Position numbers and translations under genes: made by a program. A DNA stretch of 64,000 nucleotides. It comes from Ustulina deusta. Its lineage: Eukaryota > Ascomycota > Sordariomycetes > Xylariales > Xylariaceae. Positions 1 through 14,846 of this stretch are shown here, piece by piece. Within the stretch, counting starts at the first letter, position 1. Each line of letters starts with the position of its first letter. The notes under the pieces are model-generated. The model had not been told where the DNA came from, ran no database searches, and was given only the letters and a program-made list of their open reading frames with translations. The DNA is taken from the NCBI GenBank assembly GCA_023159155.1, contig JAJNNX010000051.1, positions 124,001 through 188,000 on the forward strand, given 5' to 3'.

Positions 1-1
1 T

Positions 2-295
2 TCAGAATTTGGACTGGCTGGGTACTTTTACTCACGCGATGTGAGCCGAATCATGCGTGTAGCTCAGAAGATGGAAGTTGGAATGGTAGGAGCCAATACT
101 GGTAAGATCAGCGCTGCGGAGGCTCCATTCGGAGGTGTTAAAGAGAGCGGCTACGGGAAGGAAGGCAGTCTTTACGGATTGGCAGAGTACCAGAACATCA
201 AGAGTATTACTTACGGCGTCCGAGAGGGGAAACTGTTCAAAAACGATTTTTTTAATAGGTATATACCTCAAAAATATCAATTAAAAAATAAGTAA
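2..295 (+). CDS. Succinate-semialdehyde dehydrogenase-like aldehyde dehydrogenase, C-terminal part
   Basis: The gene enters from the left edge, so only about the last 97 residues are visible and the catalytic cysteine and glutamate lie outside the window. The readable part has the ALDH C-terminal signature APFGGVKESGYGKEG followed by LYGLAEYQNIKS, which is typical of the succinate-semialdehyde dehydrogenase branch (NAD(P)-dependent oxidation of succinate semialdehyde to succinate in the GABA shunt; known for the family). Proteins of this family normally end within a few residues of the ITYG-like segment. Here the frame runs on for about 20 lysine- and asparagine-rich residues into AT-rich DNA and stops at TAA 293-295. 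A related inverted fragment at the other end of the AT block has GGGTAA where this gene has GGGAAA. The original stop may therefore have been lost and the tail may be non-native. Activity cannot be judged from this fragment. Confidence 0.82.
   Translation, partial: SEFGLAGYFYSRDVSRIMRVAQKMEVGMVGANTGKISAAEAPFGGVKESGYGKEGSLYGLAEYQNIKSITYGVREGKLFKNDFFNRYIPQKYQLKNK
211..267 (+). repeat. Left arm of an inverted repeat bordering the AT block
   Basis: The reverse complement of this stretch matches 56041-56098. In the 42-bp core (left 211-252 complement, right 56057-56098) 39 positions agree; two of the three differences are C/T. The left arm covers the last codons of the aldehyde dehydrogenase gene and the first bases of AT-rich DNA. 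Outside this stretch I see no further similarity. Confidence 0.75.
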
Positions 296-1478
296 CTTAA
301 ATAGTACTAGTATATATAGTATTAATTAAAATAGTAGGGCCACTAGGTATAAGTAGCTATTTTAGTACAGAAATGAAATTAATTTTTTTTTTTATTTTTT
401 AAAAATTATTTTTTGTAAAGTTTTTTAAAAATAGCTATATAACCTTATATAAGTATGCTAATTATTGTACCTAGTTCTATAAGTTTTTATAAACGTTTAT
501 TTTTATTTATAAGCTAGTATATTTATAATTATTATAAAGTAAAGCAATAAAAACAAAAATAAAGCTACTATTAATAATACTACTATTTAATAAACTATAA
601 TAAAAGCTATATAAATAGCAATTAATAAAGAACTAAAAAATATAACTTTATATAAGTATAATTTTGCTAAAACAATAAAACTTAACTAAAATAGTTCTAA
701 AGTAATATTAAACGAACTAAAAACTTATTAGATTAGTTTTATAGTAATTAGTTTAATAATATTTATTAGTTTATTTAAAAAAACTAAATATATATAACTT
801 TATATAAACTTTTATTACTATATACTAATAACTATAAATTATTATATATTTAATTATTTTTAAAGAAGTTTGTATTAAAAGTTTTTTTATTTTTTATATA
901 TTTAAAATAAACTATTAATAATAAACCGTAACTATTATAGCTTATATAATATTTAAATAAATTAACATTAAAAAATATTAAGCTTATATAAGTTCAAAAA
1001 GCTATAATCTATTTAATAAATATGTTTTTTTTAAGTTAAACATGTTTAGTAATGCTTGTTTATATTACTAATATTTCTTTTTAGCTATATTTTATATATT
1101 TTATAAAAAACCAAAAGAATCTAAGTTTATTAAAGCTTATAAGTTATTATATAAAGGTCTATAAATAAGTGCTAATTTAAGCAGCTAAAAATAAATTAAA
1201 TAAAAGCAGTAAGTTTTTTAATATTATTAAGCATATATTTATATAAACTACTATAGCTAAACTTAAGCATTTTTATAATCAAATTAATTATAAACTTATA
1301 ACATATAATAATAATAATAAAAGATTTCGCTTATATAAGCGTTTATAAAAATAATATACTTAGGTTAAAAATATTTAAAGTTTTATATAATTTTATAAAT
1401 ATTTATAAAACTTTATAATAGTTTTTATTAGTTTATATATAGTTTTTAATAGTTTATATATAGTTGTTAAAATTATAT
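296..1478. other. AT-rich gap before element A
   Basis: This is RIP-like AT-rich DNA with stops in all frames. I see no LTR, gene or recognisable repeat in it. It separates the aldehyde dehydrogenase gene from the first LTR. Confidence 0.6.
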
Positions 1479-1656
1479 TGTTATAAATAGGAAGTTTATA
1501 AGGTTAGGTATAATATATAAAAAAATAAGTTATATATTTAATAAAGTTAGCTTATAAGACTAAAGCTTATAAAAAAAGATTTTCTATTAAAATAGGTATA
1601 AATATAGGATATATATATAATAAATATATACTAGTCCTAGTATGCTAGGCATAATA
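1479..1656. repeat. Left LTR of element A
   Basis: It matches 14847-15025 over its whole length. It keeps TG at its outer end and the two GG pairs in the first 25 bp, where the partner has A. Its inner end is more mutated: near 1628-1648 it reads ATATACTAGTCC where the partner has GTGCACCGGTCC. Confidence 0.8.
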
Positions 1657-4600
1657 ACTATTTTTTTTTTTTTAGTAAAGTTATTTTTAATTTAATATAT
1701 ATAAATATATAAAATATAAAATATATAGTATAAGTAGGTAGTATATATATATATAAATAAGAACATAAAATTTATATAAAATTAAATTAATATATATATA
1801 ATTAGTACAATATAATTAATTAAATGTTTATAAATATAAGTATATAAATATTTCTATTATATTAATAATATATAGTATTATTATTATTATTAATATAAAT
1901 ATTTTAATACTTATATAGTATTATTAATTAGAAGTTTTAGTATATATATAGTATAGTATATATATATATATTATATATTTAAATATATAATAAATTTTAA
2001 TACTAGTAATTTAAGCGTAGGCTATATATAAATTGTTTATAAAGCTGATTTAGTTTTATATAAATATTTTAGCTTAGTTTTTTTTTTTTTTTTAGCTACT
2101 GCTATTATTATTATTTATTAGTTTTAGCTACTTATATATATCGCTACTATTATTTTTTCTTTTTTTTATTTCGTTTTTCTACTTTTATTTTATTTTTTTA
2201 TGCTTATATTACTATATCTAATACCATTTTTAACCCTTTTTACGTTTTTTTTAATAAAATTTTTTTATAAAACCGCTATAACTGTTACTTTTAATGCCTT
2301 GCTTACTAAAAAATTATAAACAGTTATAATTATTACAACTATAAGCAATATACACGTAAGCAAGCTACTAAAACTAAAAACAAAACTTATAAGCGTAAAC
2401 CCGCTAAATCTCTAGTCTATAGTACGTACGCGTACTAACGCTATTTTAGCAATACTTATAACAAAGCTTAGCCCAACCTTAGCTAGCTTATTTAAGTTAT
2501 TTATATTATAAAAAAAACTAAAGCATTTTTTTGTAATAAGTACTAAAAAAAGCATAAAATATATAACCCTATAAATAGATCTATATTTATTTTATATTAA
2601 TATTAATACTAACTTAAATTTTTTATTTAATTAGGTTCTAAGTTTAATATTTTTTAATATAGTTTATATTATCAAATTGCTAAACTAGTCTTACTAGTTT
2701 TTTAATTCTAAAATAAATATAAATAATAATAAAGTTATTAATAAAACAGGTTTAATTATTTAATAAGCTTTTATAAAGTTTTATTAGTAGCTAGCTAATA
2801 TTTAATTTTGTTTATTAAAAATATTTTTTTATTTTTTAGCAACTTATTATATATAGTTTAACTTTACTAACAAACTTAGTAATACTAAAATAAATAGTTT
2901 TTTTATTATTTTATTAAGTTTTTATAAGTTATTTATATATTTTTAATTAATAATGCAATAAAAAAATATTTTGTTTTAAGTAATAATATATATATTTTTT
3001 TTAATACTATAAATATTTTTGTTTAATCTTATTTTATACTATTATTTAATATAAATAAATAAATAATTAATATAAAGCATATTTTTGTATAATTATTATA
3101 TATTTTTAATTTAAAAATTATAATTATATATTATAAATGTTAGCTATTTATTATTTTATAATAAAGTTAAAAAAAATAATTATAAATATTTATAATTAAA
3201 CAATCTAGATTATTATTATAGCTGCTATAGTAAACTTAAATATTTATTATTTTAATAAGATTTAATTTTAAAAATAGTTTATATATAGCTTAATAATAAA
3301 GTATAGATTAAATATTTAAAGTATTTAGTTTAATTCTAACTGTATAGGTTTTTTATAAGTTTGTTTTTTATTAATTTACTAAAGTTTTGGGCTAATACAA
3401 TTATTAGATTAATTAAATCTTTAAGTAATAAAGCTAAGTACCTTTAAATAAAAATAGAATTAATTGATTTTTTTTTTATTGTTTTAAATATAAATTATTA
3501 GGTTAAAAGTTTTTTTTTTTATAATTTTGCTATTATTTAAAAGTTTATATTACTTTAGGTGCTATAATATTAGTAGCTAATACTTATTAGTTATATTTAG
3601 TTAGCTAGCTTTTTTATTTAATTTTATAATATAACTTATAGTTATATATTTGTTTTATTATTATGTTTTTAATTTTTTATTTATTTAAATTGTTTATAAA
3701 GTTTAGTATAAATAGGTTATATATAGTATTAGTTTTTTAAAACTTAAGTAGTTAAATAGAAAAAATATTATAAAAATAGGCATATTATGCTAAAAATATA
3801 AAGTAATACGCCTATAATTTAATATAACTAAAAATCTAGAATAGGCTAATAAACTTAAATATAAATTTAAAATATTTAAAACTTAAGTTCTTTATAAATA
3901 ATACTATTATATTTTTAACTTTATAAGTTATAAGTTTATATTTAATGTTGTAATATTTTTAATATTTTTTAATTATAATTTATTACTAATTTTTTAAGTT
4001 ATTTTTAATAGTTTATAGTTTTTATAATTGTTTTTATATTACTAGTACTTTTTTTAAAGTAAAATTATTCTTAATAAATAGTTTAAACTTTAGTATATAG
4101 CTATATAAAGCTTTAAAAAATAACTTATTAGTTATATTATTAATAGCTAAGTTAATTATAAAATATGCTTAAAAAAGTAATTATAGCTAATTAGTTTGTT
4201 TGCTATTAATAAAGCATTTCAAATAGTTTTTAATTGTTTAATTTATATGCTTTGTTTATTTATTGGTTCTAAAGTAAAATATAACCGAATATCTTTTTTT
4301 AATCTTAAAATAATAGCATAGGTCTAACTAGAAATAATTAATCAAAAAAGAGCCGCGGTTTAATATAATATTTATAGAACTTTTATAAATATATTTAATT
4401 TTTTAATAAAATAAAATAATAAACTATATTAAAGTTATTTTAGTATTAATAAAAAATAAATATATTAATTTAATAAATCTATTAAAAATTATTAAAATAT
4501 AATTAATTTAGTAGTTTTTATAAAAAGTTAAAAACAGTTTAACTATAAAGTTTATAAATAGTTTTTATATAAGAGCTAAAAATATAAATAAAATATTAAG

Positions 4601-5880
4601 TTTGCTATATTTTTAGTAATGTTTTGCTTTTAATCTAAAGTATATTATATAATTACTTATATAGTTATTAATATTTGTTTTTATTTTTGGTTAAAAAAAC
4701 TTACGCTATAGTAGTTTAAATATATATTTTTATTTAAAATGCTTTACTAATAAGTTATTATAATATAATTTAATAAGCTAAAAATAAATAGATTTTAAAA
4801 AAAAAAATATAAATTTTATTTTTATAGTATAAAAGAAATCTTTTAATTATTTATTAAAAATCTATAAGCTTTTTAATATTAATATATTTTTTAATCGATT
4901 TATATTCGGGATTTTTTTATTAAATATTTTAGATTATATTTTATAAACTTTATAATATATCTAAATTCTAGAAGTTCTTATTACTTATAATTATTTATAT
5001 TTATATATATATAACTGCTTATATAAAAATAGTCCTTTTTTTAGAAAGTTAAGCAGCATATATTTTGCTTACTAGTACTTTTAGGTATTTATTAGAAATT
5101 TTAGTTTATATTACTGCAATTTTTTTTTTAGTATTAAAAAAAAATTAGTATTTTAAAGCAAATTGCTTATATAATTAGGTTAGCGTAATAAAAGATTAGC
5201 CCTATTTTGCTTACTTTGTTTATATTTAATAATAAAATTAAAAAAAGCTAAATATATATATTAATAAGCTTGCTTTTTATTTAGCTTTAAAGTTTTTATA
5301 AACGCCTAAAAATTATTTTAATTAGTTAATATTTTAACTAATAATTTGTTTTTTTAAAAATAATACTATTAATACTTAAAATATTTTATAATTATAAATA
5401 TTTTTTAATTTAAAGTTTTATAGTTTAATTTTATATTAATAAACTTATAAAAATAGAATATAACGAAACGCTATTTATTTTAACTATTTTTTTAAGAAAA
5501 GTTCTTTATTAGTACTACTTTAAAAGAATTAGTTTTTATTAATATTTGCTTTTTAGAATCAAAATATATAAAAAGAATAGCTTTTTTAAATAAGTCTTAA
5601 AGCTTTTTAAAAGTTTTTATTATAAAACAGTCTAAAAAAATTTAATTCTTTTTTGTTCTAGTTGTACTTTTTTTTAAATATTAAGTTAAAAAAGCAGTAA
5701 CCTAGAAATACTTTTTAATAAAGCGCTAATAAAAATTATAAAATTTTAAAAATTATTATAGCTTATAACAAAAACTAGGAAATAGTTATTATTTAATTGT
5801 ATTAATATAACTAAAGTTTATTTTAATGTTTTAACTAAATATAATATATTTAAAAAATTTAAGTTTTTTTTAGTAAAACT

Positions 5881-6114
5881 TGTCACAATCAATCAAGTAA
5901 AACTTCTATAGCTAGTTTATTAATACTATAAACAAAGACTCTAAGCTAAAAAAAAAAGAAAAAAAAAAAAGTCAGAGTTTATAAAGTAGGTAAATATAAA
6001 CTTTATATATATAGCTACAAAATTATAAGTTAATCTATATATAAACTTTCTATTTTATTGCTATATAGGTTTAAAATCTTTGCAAGTTTTGCTAAAACTA
6101 TACTAACTATTATG
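5881..6114. repeat. Left LTR of element C
   Basis: It begins TGTCACAATC, as does the preserved solo copy. The first 30 bp are nearly ancestral, while the final 80 bp are strongly AT-shifted. The inner end is blurred by mutation, so the right boundary is uncertain by about 3 bp. Confidence 0.8.
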
Positions 6115-9100
6115 CTACTTTTTTTTAAAACTAAAAATTTAAACATAATTTTAACTTAAAGTTACTAATAATGTTAAGTTTATATAGTTTTTTTATATTA
6201 TATTGCTTTATTATTATTTTTATAATTGCTTGCAAATTTGTTAGCTGCTGTTATATATATTTATTTTTATGATCTTATAAAAAATTTAAAAGCTTTTTTA
6301 TAAGTTTTATAAAATTAATCAAGCTTAATTAGTACGTTTTTAAAATTTTAAGCTATATACTAAGTATTATTAAAATTGCAATTTTTTTAAACAACTTAGT
6401 ATTATAGTTTTTTATTTTTTTTTATATATTTTTAATTGTTTAATTTGTTTAATTTTAAATTCTGTTTTGCTATTAATATTTTTAGCTAAAAATAATAATT
6501 AAATTTATTAAAATAAAAAATTATTATTTGTTTTTTATAATTAATTAATATAAAATAAGTTTTTTATTTTATAAAAGTTAAGCAAATCAAAAATGTAGCT
6601 AAATTTTTGTTTTTTTAGAATTTTAAAAAGTCTAACTAACTAAAAATCTAATCTAATAGTTAATACTTATATTATAAAGCTTTTTTTTTTTTAAAAAAAC
6701 TTTATTTTTTATTTTAAAATCTATTAAGTATTTTTTTTATTAGTTTATAGCTTATATTGCTTTTATATAAAAATTGCTATATTATATGCTATTTTTTAAA
6801 TATTTTAAGTTTAATAAACTAATTTAAATATTTATTGCTTAATATTAAAATTTGTAATAGTTTTGCTAATATTTATTATTAAAAAGTTTTGTGTTTTAAT
6901 TTTTATTATTACTTTTAGTAATAATATATTAATTAATAAATATTAAAACAAATTATATATAAAATCTAAAACAAAAAAATAAATATTTTTATTATTTTAG
7001 TATTTATTAATATAAAAATAGAATTATTAGTTTAATTTTTAATTAATTAATTTTATTGTTTTTTAGGTTTAAAAATAATAAATACTACTAAAGTAGTGCT
7101 TAATACTTATAAAACTATTAATTATTACTATAAACTTAAAAAAAAAATTTTATATTATTTAATATTTATATGTTTAATATATTAAAAAATCTATATAAAC
7201 TTTTATAGTATTATATAACTAATAATGTTATAATATTTATTTTTTTATTAAATAAAATTATAATTAAATAGCTAAACTTGTTTATAAATATTTATATATA
7301 ATTATAACTTTATTAGTTAGGTAGTATATTTTTATTATTTATTATTAAATATTATTATATTATAGCTAATATAAACAATAAATAAAAAAAACTAAAAGTT
7401 TTACTTTATAATATTTTTTTTTATAGTTATAATAATTATATATATATTATTTATAATTATATTTTAAATAAAACTAATAATATTTTTGTTTTAATATTTT
7501 AATTATTTTATATTAACTTTAATATATAATAATTAAAAATATATAAGCTTTTTAAATTAAAGCTATATAAAAAAAAATTTTTATTTAAAGTAACTTTAAA
7601 TATATATAGCTTTTTGTTTTTATTTTTTAAATTTTATAACTAGTTTTTTTGTTTAATTAGGTTTACTAAATTAGCTTTTTAAAAAATATTAAATAAAAAA
7701 TCTATAGTTAATATAAAACTTAATATTTTATTAAATAGAATTAATACTATTATTTTTTTTTTAGTTTTTTTAATTTTAATTATAAAAAGTTTAGCTATTT
7801 TTTTTAATAAAGCATTAATTACTATATTCTTTTATTTTAATTAATATTAAAAAATAATATCAAAGTTTAACAAAAAGTTAACTTAATATATTTATTATAT
7901 TAATAAAATTTATTTATTTAAAAAATATAATAAAGTTTAATAATTAATTATTATAAAAAATTTAGTTTTAAAAAGTTTTAAGTAATAATATTCTAAAATT
8001 TATATTATTACTAAAAGTTTATAGTTTTAAATTGAATAAACTTGTTTAATTAGTATTATTATTTTAAAAAAATACTTTATAAGTTTTTAAATTAAATTTT
8101 TTTATTACTACTAAATAACTTTTTTTATTATATTATATAAAATATTTATTTTTATTTATATTAGTTAGCTAGGCTTAAAAAAAACTAAAACAAATGTTTT
8201 ATATATTAATAGTTTTATATATTTAAAAGCTTGTTTTTATTCTAGTTCTATTATAAATAGTTTATTTTTTTTTAATAGTTAATTTAAAAAAATAGTAATT
8301 TTATTAGTATAATAAATAAATATATAAATATAATTTTAAAACTTAAAAAATAATTAGATTAATTTAATATTTTTAAAATTATTAAAATTCTAATTTAAAA
8401 TTGCTTAAATTTTTATAGGGTTAATTTTTATTTTTATTTTAATTTTTATAATTATTTTTAAATAATTAATAATAAATATATTAAACTAAAACTTTTTAAT
8501 ATTTTTTAATATTTAGCTTAATATAAATAATAAATTATTTTTTTATAATAAGTTTAGTATTATTTTTTAGTTTTAAAATAAATTAAAATATTATTTATAT
8601 AAATATTTATAAATTTGTTTGAAAGTTTTTAAATTTATATATTAATAAAAATTTACTATTAAATAAATTTTATTTTTAAACTAAATAATAAAGCTTTTTA
8701 TTAGAATATTTTTTTATAAGTTTAAAAAAATAATAATATATTTTTATAATTAATAATAATTAATAAAAAGTTTTAATAATATTTAGTTTTATAAAATAAA
8801 TAATATTATAATAATTAAATATAATATTATTAATATTTAAAATTAATATAATTAAGTTTTTTAAATATATATTTTTTTATTAATAATTAATTATAAACTT
8901 ATATTTAATTAACCTAAGTTTAAATATAAATAAAATAAAAATAATATTTAAATTTATATTTTATTTAATAAAATTTATAATTAATAGTTTATTTATAAAT
9001 TCTTTTTTAAATAAAATAAACTATATAAATATTTAATATTAATAAAGCTTAAAAATATATTTTTTATTATTAAGTTCTAGTATTATATTAAATTTTAGTT

Positions 9101-11652
9101 ATAATAATAGTAAAATTTTAAATTTTTGTTTTAAAAAAAATTCTTTTAAATATAATAATTAAAAAAATAAAAAACTTTATATTAACTTTATATATTTAAA
9201 AAAAAAATTTTTAAAAATAAAATCAGTTTATTATTAAAAATCTTTTATAATATTACTTAATTAATCTAAATCTATTTTTTTATAAAATATTAATTATTTT
9301 TAAAATTTTTTAAAATGGCTTAATATAGTTATTTTTAGTTATTATAAACTTAATTATAATAAGCTCTTTTAAAATTTCTTTAGCTAATTGTTTTTATTTA
9401 TTTTAATAAAAATAATTCTAAAAATTTTATATAATTTTTTTAATAGTAGTTTAGTTTTTTTTTTTTTTTTAAAATTACTATATAAACTTTTTTTATTTTA
9501 AGTTTAAAAGTTTTAAGTTTTTTTTATATTTTTTTAGTTTTAGTTATTTTTAAAATAATTGTTTTATTTTTAAAAAATTATTTTAATATTTAATAATATT
9601 TTTTTAATGTTTAATTATATTAATTAGTATTTTTTTATATTTTTAGGTTTATATTTTATTATTTATAGCTAAAAAGTTTAACTATAATTATTAGTAGAAA
9701 TTAAACTAATAAAAATAAATTATTTAGTTAAATTAACTATTATTTTTAAATTTTTATTAAAATATTTTATTTTATTAATTATTTAATATTAATAATAATA
9801 TTATAACTAAAATTAATAATTTAAAATATCTAGTTTTTATATTATTAATTATTAATTTTTATAATATATATTAAATATTTGTAGATTTTGCTAACTATTT
9901 TGCTTTAGTAGTTATAAAGCTTTTAAAATTTAGCTAAATAAACTATTTTTTTTTAATTATTGCTTAATTTATTATATAAACTTATAGCTAATTATTAAAA
10001 AAGTATAAGCTTTAATATTATATAAAACTAAAGTTTTTATTTTAATATTATTAATTTATAATTAAATAAATATTTTAAAAATAATTAATTTGTTTTAGTT
10101 ATATATTTTAGTTAAAATAAACAAAAAAGCTAATAAAAAAGCTTTTATTAGTTTTATTTATTTTTTAAATTAAATAAACTACTAAAGTTATTTTTGTTAT
10201 AAACTTTTTTTATTAATTAAACATTTAAAACTTTAAGCTTTTAGTTTAAATAGTTAACTAATAAGTATTTTTTTTTATTATAAATAAAACAAATCTTATT
10301 ATTTTAATAAGTTTTTTTTTTTTTATAGTTAGCGTTTATTTTAATTGTTTTAAAATAAATATTTTAAAATTTTTTAAATTAATTAAAAATTAATAAACAA
10401 GTTTGCTAAAAATTTAATTATTTAAATTAGATCTTTGTTTAGTTAAACTAGCAAATTTAATTTCTTAATAGTTTTTATAACCTTATTTAATATTATATAC
10501 TAATTTAATAATTTTATTAATAAATAATTTATAAAAAATATTTAAATTTATAAAAACTTTATATAGATTTTTTTTTAAATTTATATAAAAATAGTTTTAT
10601 AATTTATATTTTTATTATAATTTAGTAAATTAATACTTTTAAACTAAATTATTAAATATAAAAATAAATTTATTAATATTTTTATTAGCTTTATATATAT
10701 AAATTTAAAATATTTTATAAATAATAGCTACTTAATTAAAATTATAATAAATTATTAATAAAACTTAAATTATTTTAATAATATTATTAAATAGTTTTTT
10801 AGTTAAATAAAAATATTTTTTTATTAATTTTTTAGTATATTTTTTTAATTCACCTATAATATACTAAAATTAGTTATTTTTAGTTTAGAATATAGTTAGT
10901 AATATTTTTATTTAGCTTTTTTAGTATAAGTAAGGTTTAAAGCGCTAAAAAATAAACTAATAAAATAAAAAACAAATAAAGTAATAAAACTACAAAATTT
11001 AAAGTTAATACTTTTAAATATATTTTTAATTATTAAATTATACTTATTTTTTAAAAGTGCTAAAATAAGCATATCTAAAAATTAGCGCTCTACTTTTTTT
11101 ATTTATTTAAAAAGTTCTATTAGAACTAATATAAAATTATAAGCCTATATAACTATAATATTTATTAATATACTTCTAAATATATTATTTATTTTAAGTT
11201 ATTTTAATTTTAGTTTAAATTTTGCTTATTTAAATTTTAACTTTTTATTTTTTGTAAAAAGATTTTTAAATATTAGTTCACTTAAAACATTCATAAAAAA
11301 ATCTAATACTTAATCTTTTTTTTTTTTTATAAAATTTTTTTTTCAAATTTATTTAATAATAAAAAACTAGCTATATTTAAAAATTAAAGTTGTTTTAATT
11401 GTTTAAAAACTAAAAATAAAATAAAAATATTCAAAGTTAGGTTTTTTGCAAATTATTAATTTTTAAATAGTATAAAAATTAAAAGTTTTATTAAAATTAT
11501 ATTAAAGTTAAGTTTATATTATAAAATATTCGATTTTTTATATTAAATATATAATTAAAAAAAAAGATTTTTATATTTTATTAATTATAACAAAATAAAA
11601 AATATATATTTATTAAACGTTTATTAATAAATAATTAGTAAGCTTAAAATAG

Positions 11653-11879
11653 TATTACGATTAATTAAATAAAACTTTTATAGCTAGTTTATTAATACTA
11701 TAAACAAAAACTCTAAATTAAAAAAAAAAAAAAAAATTAAAGTTTATAAAATAAATAGATATAAACTCTATATATATAGCTACAAAATTATAGGTTGGTC
11801 CGTACGTAAACTTCCTATCTTATCGCTATATAGGTCTAGAGTCCTTGCAGGTCTTGCTAAAACTGTACTAACTGTTATA
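11653..11879. repeat. Right LTR of element C
   Basis: The start is mutated (TATTACGATT for TGTCACAATC). The last 80 bp keep GGTTGGTCCGTACGT and GTCCTTGCAGG, close to the solo copy at 20178-20414. This is the mirror image of the damage in the left LTR. Confidence 0.8.
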
Positions 11880-14846
11880 GAACTAATATTTTAAAAGCTT
11901 AATATATAGCTTAGCATTCTAGAGTTTTTTAATAATTTTTTAAATATATTTTATATAAGATTTTTTATTTATAAAAAATATAAAAATATTATTTAAATAT
12001 ATAATATAAAATATATTTAAAATATTATTAAATATTTTATATATATAATTCTAAAAAATAGCAAAAATATTATATAAACTCATAAGCATAACTAAAAATT
12101 TATAATAATTATAATATATATAAAAAGCTATTTTTTATTTATTTTTTTTTTAATTTAAATATAATAATAAATGTTTTTAAAATCAATTTTAGTAAATATT
12201 TTAATATATATAAGTTTATTTATTAATTCTAAAATGAAATAAAAAATATAGCAATTTTTCTATATAATATAGTTAAGTTTGTTATAGTTTATATATAATT
12301 TTAAATTTTTATATCTTTTTATTAGCTATTATTTTTATAAGCTATTTTAAAAAAATTTTAAGTTTGTTTTGAGCTAATAAATAAATAAAATAATAAAGTA
12401 TTATAATATTATTTTATAAATTAATTACTAAATTTTTTTGTTTAGAGTATAAAAAAAATTAGCTAAGTTATAAAATTTTAGCAGAACACTTTTAAAACTA
12501 GTATAATTTTTTTTAGTTTTTAATTTTTTTAACTAAAAAAGTTCAAAAAAATATATAATAGCTTAATAATATTTTTTATTTTTATAAGCTCTAGCAAATT
12601 AATAAGCTATAACTAACTTAAAGTGCTTAAGTTTTAAGCTATAAAACTAGCAATTTAAACTTAAATCAAGTATAATTTTTTAGTTTTTTAAAGTAGTTTA
12701 AAAAAAAAATATTAAACTTTTTTTTAACCGATTATTTTAGTTAATAATAATACAAGCATACCAAAATTTTTAAATTACCTTATAACTATTAATAAGTTTA
12801 TAAATAACCTAATAAGCGCTATAACTAAAAAATCTACTTTTAATAGTATATTATAAAACATAAATACAAAATAAAGCTTTTTTTAGTTTATTATATAAAG
12901 CAAAAATATAATTAATATAATTATATTTAGTATAAAAATCTAAATTAATAAATATTTTTAATAAAAGTTTTTTTAGGCTAGTAAAATAAATATTATATAA
13001 AATATAAAATTAATATAAAATAAATATAAAAAGCTATAGTTTTAGTTTAAGCTTTATAACTAAAACTAAAATTATTTTTTATTTTTTTAATTATTACCTA
13101 AATATTTATTAAAATATACTAAAAAATTATATAAATAATTTTAATCCAAATAATAGTTGTTTTCCTATAAATAATAAAATATATTAAAGTTTTTTTATTT
13201 CTAGTCTAACTAAGTTTTTTAAATCTAATATTTTTAATTTTTTAGTAAGTATTACTAGTCAGGTTTTTTATAGTTATAACTAATATAACTTATTTTTTTA
13301 TAATTAAAATAAAAAAAGTCCTAAGTATTACTATTTTGCTTTAAATAATTATTAAAGTTATTTTATAGTTATTTTTAAAATATATTAAAAATATATTAAC
13401 TAAAATATTTAAAAAATAATAATTTCTTAAATATATAATTATTAAAAAGTTACTAATTTAAATAAAGTTATTTTAGCTAATTATAATACTAATTATTATT
13501 TTAGCTTTAAACTATATTATAATATTTTTAGCTTTAATAAAAATAATCTTTATTATTAAAATATTTTTATTTAAAAACGCTTTAATATTATTATTAATTT
13601 TAAAGTTTATTAATATTAGTTTAATTAATATTTAAATATAAAAGTTTTTATTAAAGCTTTATAGCTTTAAAAATAAAAGTTATTAATTTTTAATAATATT
13701 ATACTATATTTACTGTTACTAATTTTTTTTAAAATAACAAATTATTAAAATTTATAATTTTTTGTTAAAATAAATTAATTAGTTTTTAATAATATAATAT
13801 AGCTTTTTTATTATTGGTTTATTATTATTTTTAAAATTTTAATTTAAAATAAATATTAATTAAATATTTTAAAGTTTTAATTAGCTTATTGCTAAGCTTT
13901 TTTTAACTACTAGCTAATATTTATGATAAAAAAAATTAATTAGCGAATTAAAATCTTAGTTTAATTAGCAAAAACTTTTTAATTAGATTTATAAAAAAAA
14001 TAATCCTAGCGTGCTTTTTTTTAAAAAAAGACTTAATATTAGTTTTTATAATTTTAGTTTATTTTATTAACTATATAAATAATTTAAGTCTAAACTTATT
14101 AGAACTTTTTTTGCAAACTTTTAAATATAGATTTTAGTTCTTTAATCTATTTAATTTATTAATTATAAATAAACTATATAGTAAACAAAAAGTATTTAAA
14201 TTTTAAAAAATAACTAAAATTAATATTTAACTTTTTATTATTATTGTAATATTTATAATAATAAAATAATTAATAGTTAGAACTATTTAGATCTAATTTA
14301 TTAAATAATAATAATAAAAATAAAAAAGTAAGTAATAAGCTAGAATTAAAAAAGTTATATTGTTTTTAGTGCTAACTTTTATATTCTAAGTAAAAAATAT
14401 AAAAAAAATATAAAAAGTTAAAAAATTTAAAGTTTTTTAAATTTCTAGCTTTTTTTTAATATTTGTATTTTTTAGATTTCTGTTTTAATATCGATTTATA
14501 TATATTTATAAATTAAAATTCCTTCGATCTAAAAACAGGTTATTTTTGTTTTTTTAGCTGTTTATTTATTTTTTTAAGTTCTACTTTAAACTAAATATTT
14601 TATTATAATAAAAATTAGTAAGTACTTTTAAATTATAAAATATTATTATTATTTTATTAATTAAGTATTAAACTATTATTAAGTTTTAATTTTTAACTTT
14701 TATTTATAAAAAAATTAATATAGATTTATTAGCTATTTATAGCTAATTTGTTTTCTTTCAAAAATATTAATCTAGTTAATAGTTTAAGTTTTTTAGAAGC
14801 TATTATATAAATATATTATAAATAACTTTAAAAAAAGCTTTAGAAT

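Larger units (their letters stand above)
5881..11879. mobile_element. LTR retrotransposon C, RIP-degraded, inserted in element A
   Basis: LTRs lie at 5881-6114 and 11653-11879, with an interior of about 5.5 kb. The flanking pentamers are AAACT (5876-5880) and GAACT (11880-11884), a 4/5 match explicable by one G/A change. A well-preserved solo LTR of the same family at 20178-20414 confirms the LTR boundaries, TGTCACA at the start and GTCACA at the end. The interior is closed in all frames and has no recognised domain. A gag-like pattern on the + strand near 6270-6480 is only suggestive. The left LTR is better preserved at its outer start and the right LTR at its outer end. Confidence 0.82.

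Noticed and set aside
32..280. 82-codon open frame on the reverse strand
   Set aside because: It is the antisense shadow of the aldehyde dehydrogenase C-terminus.
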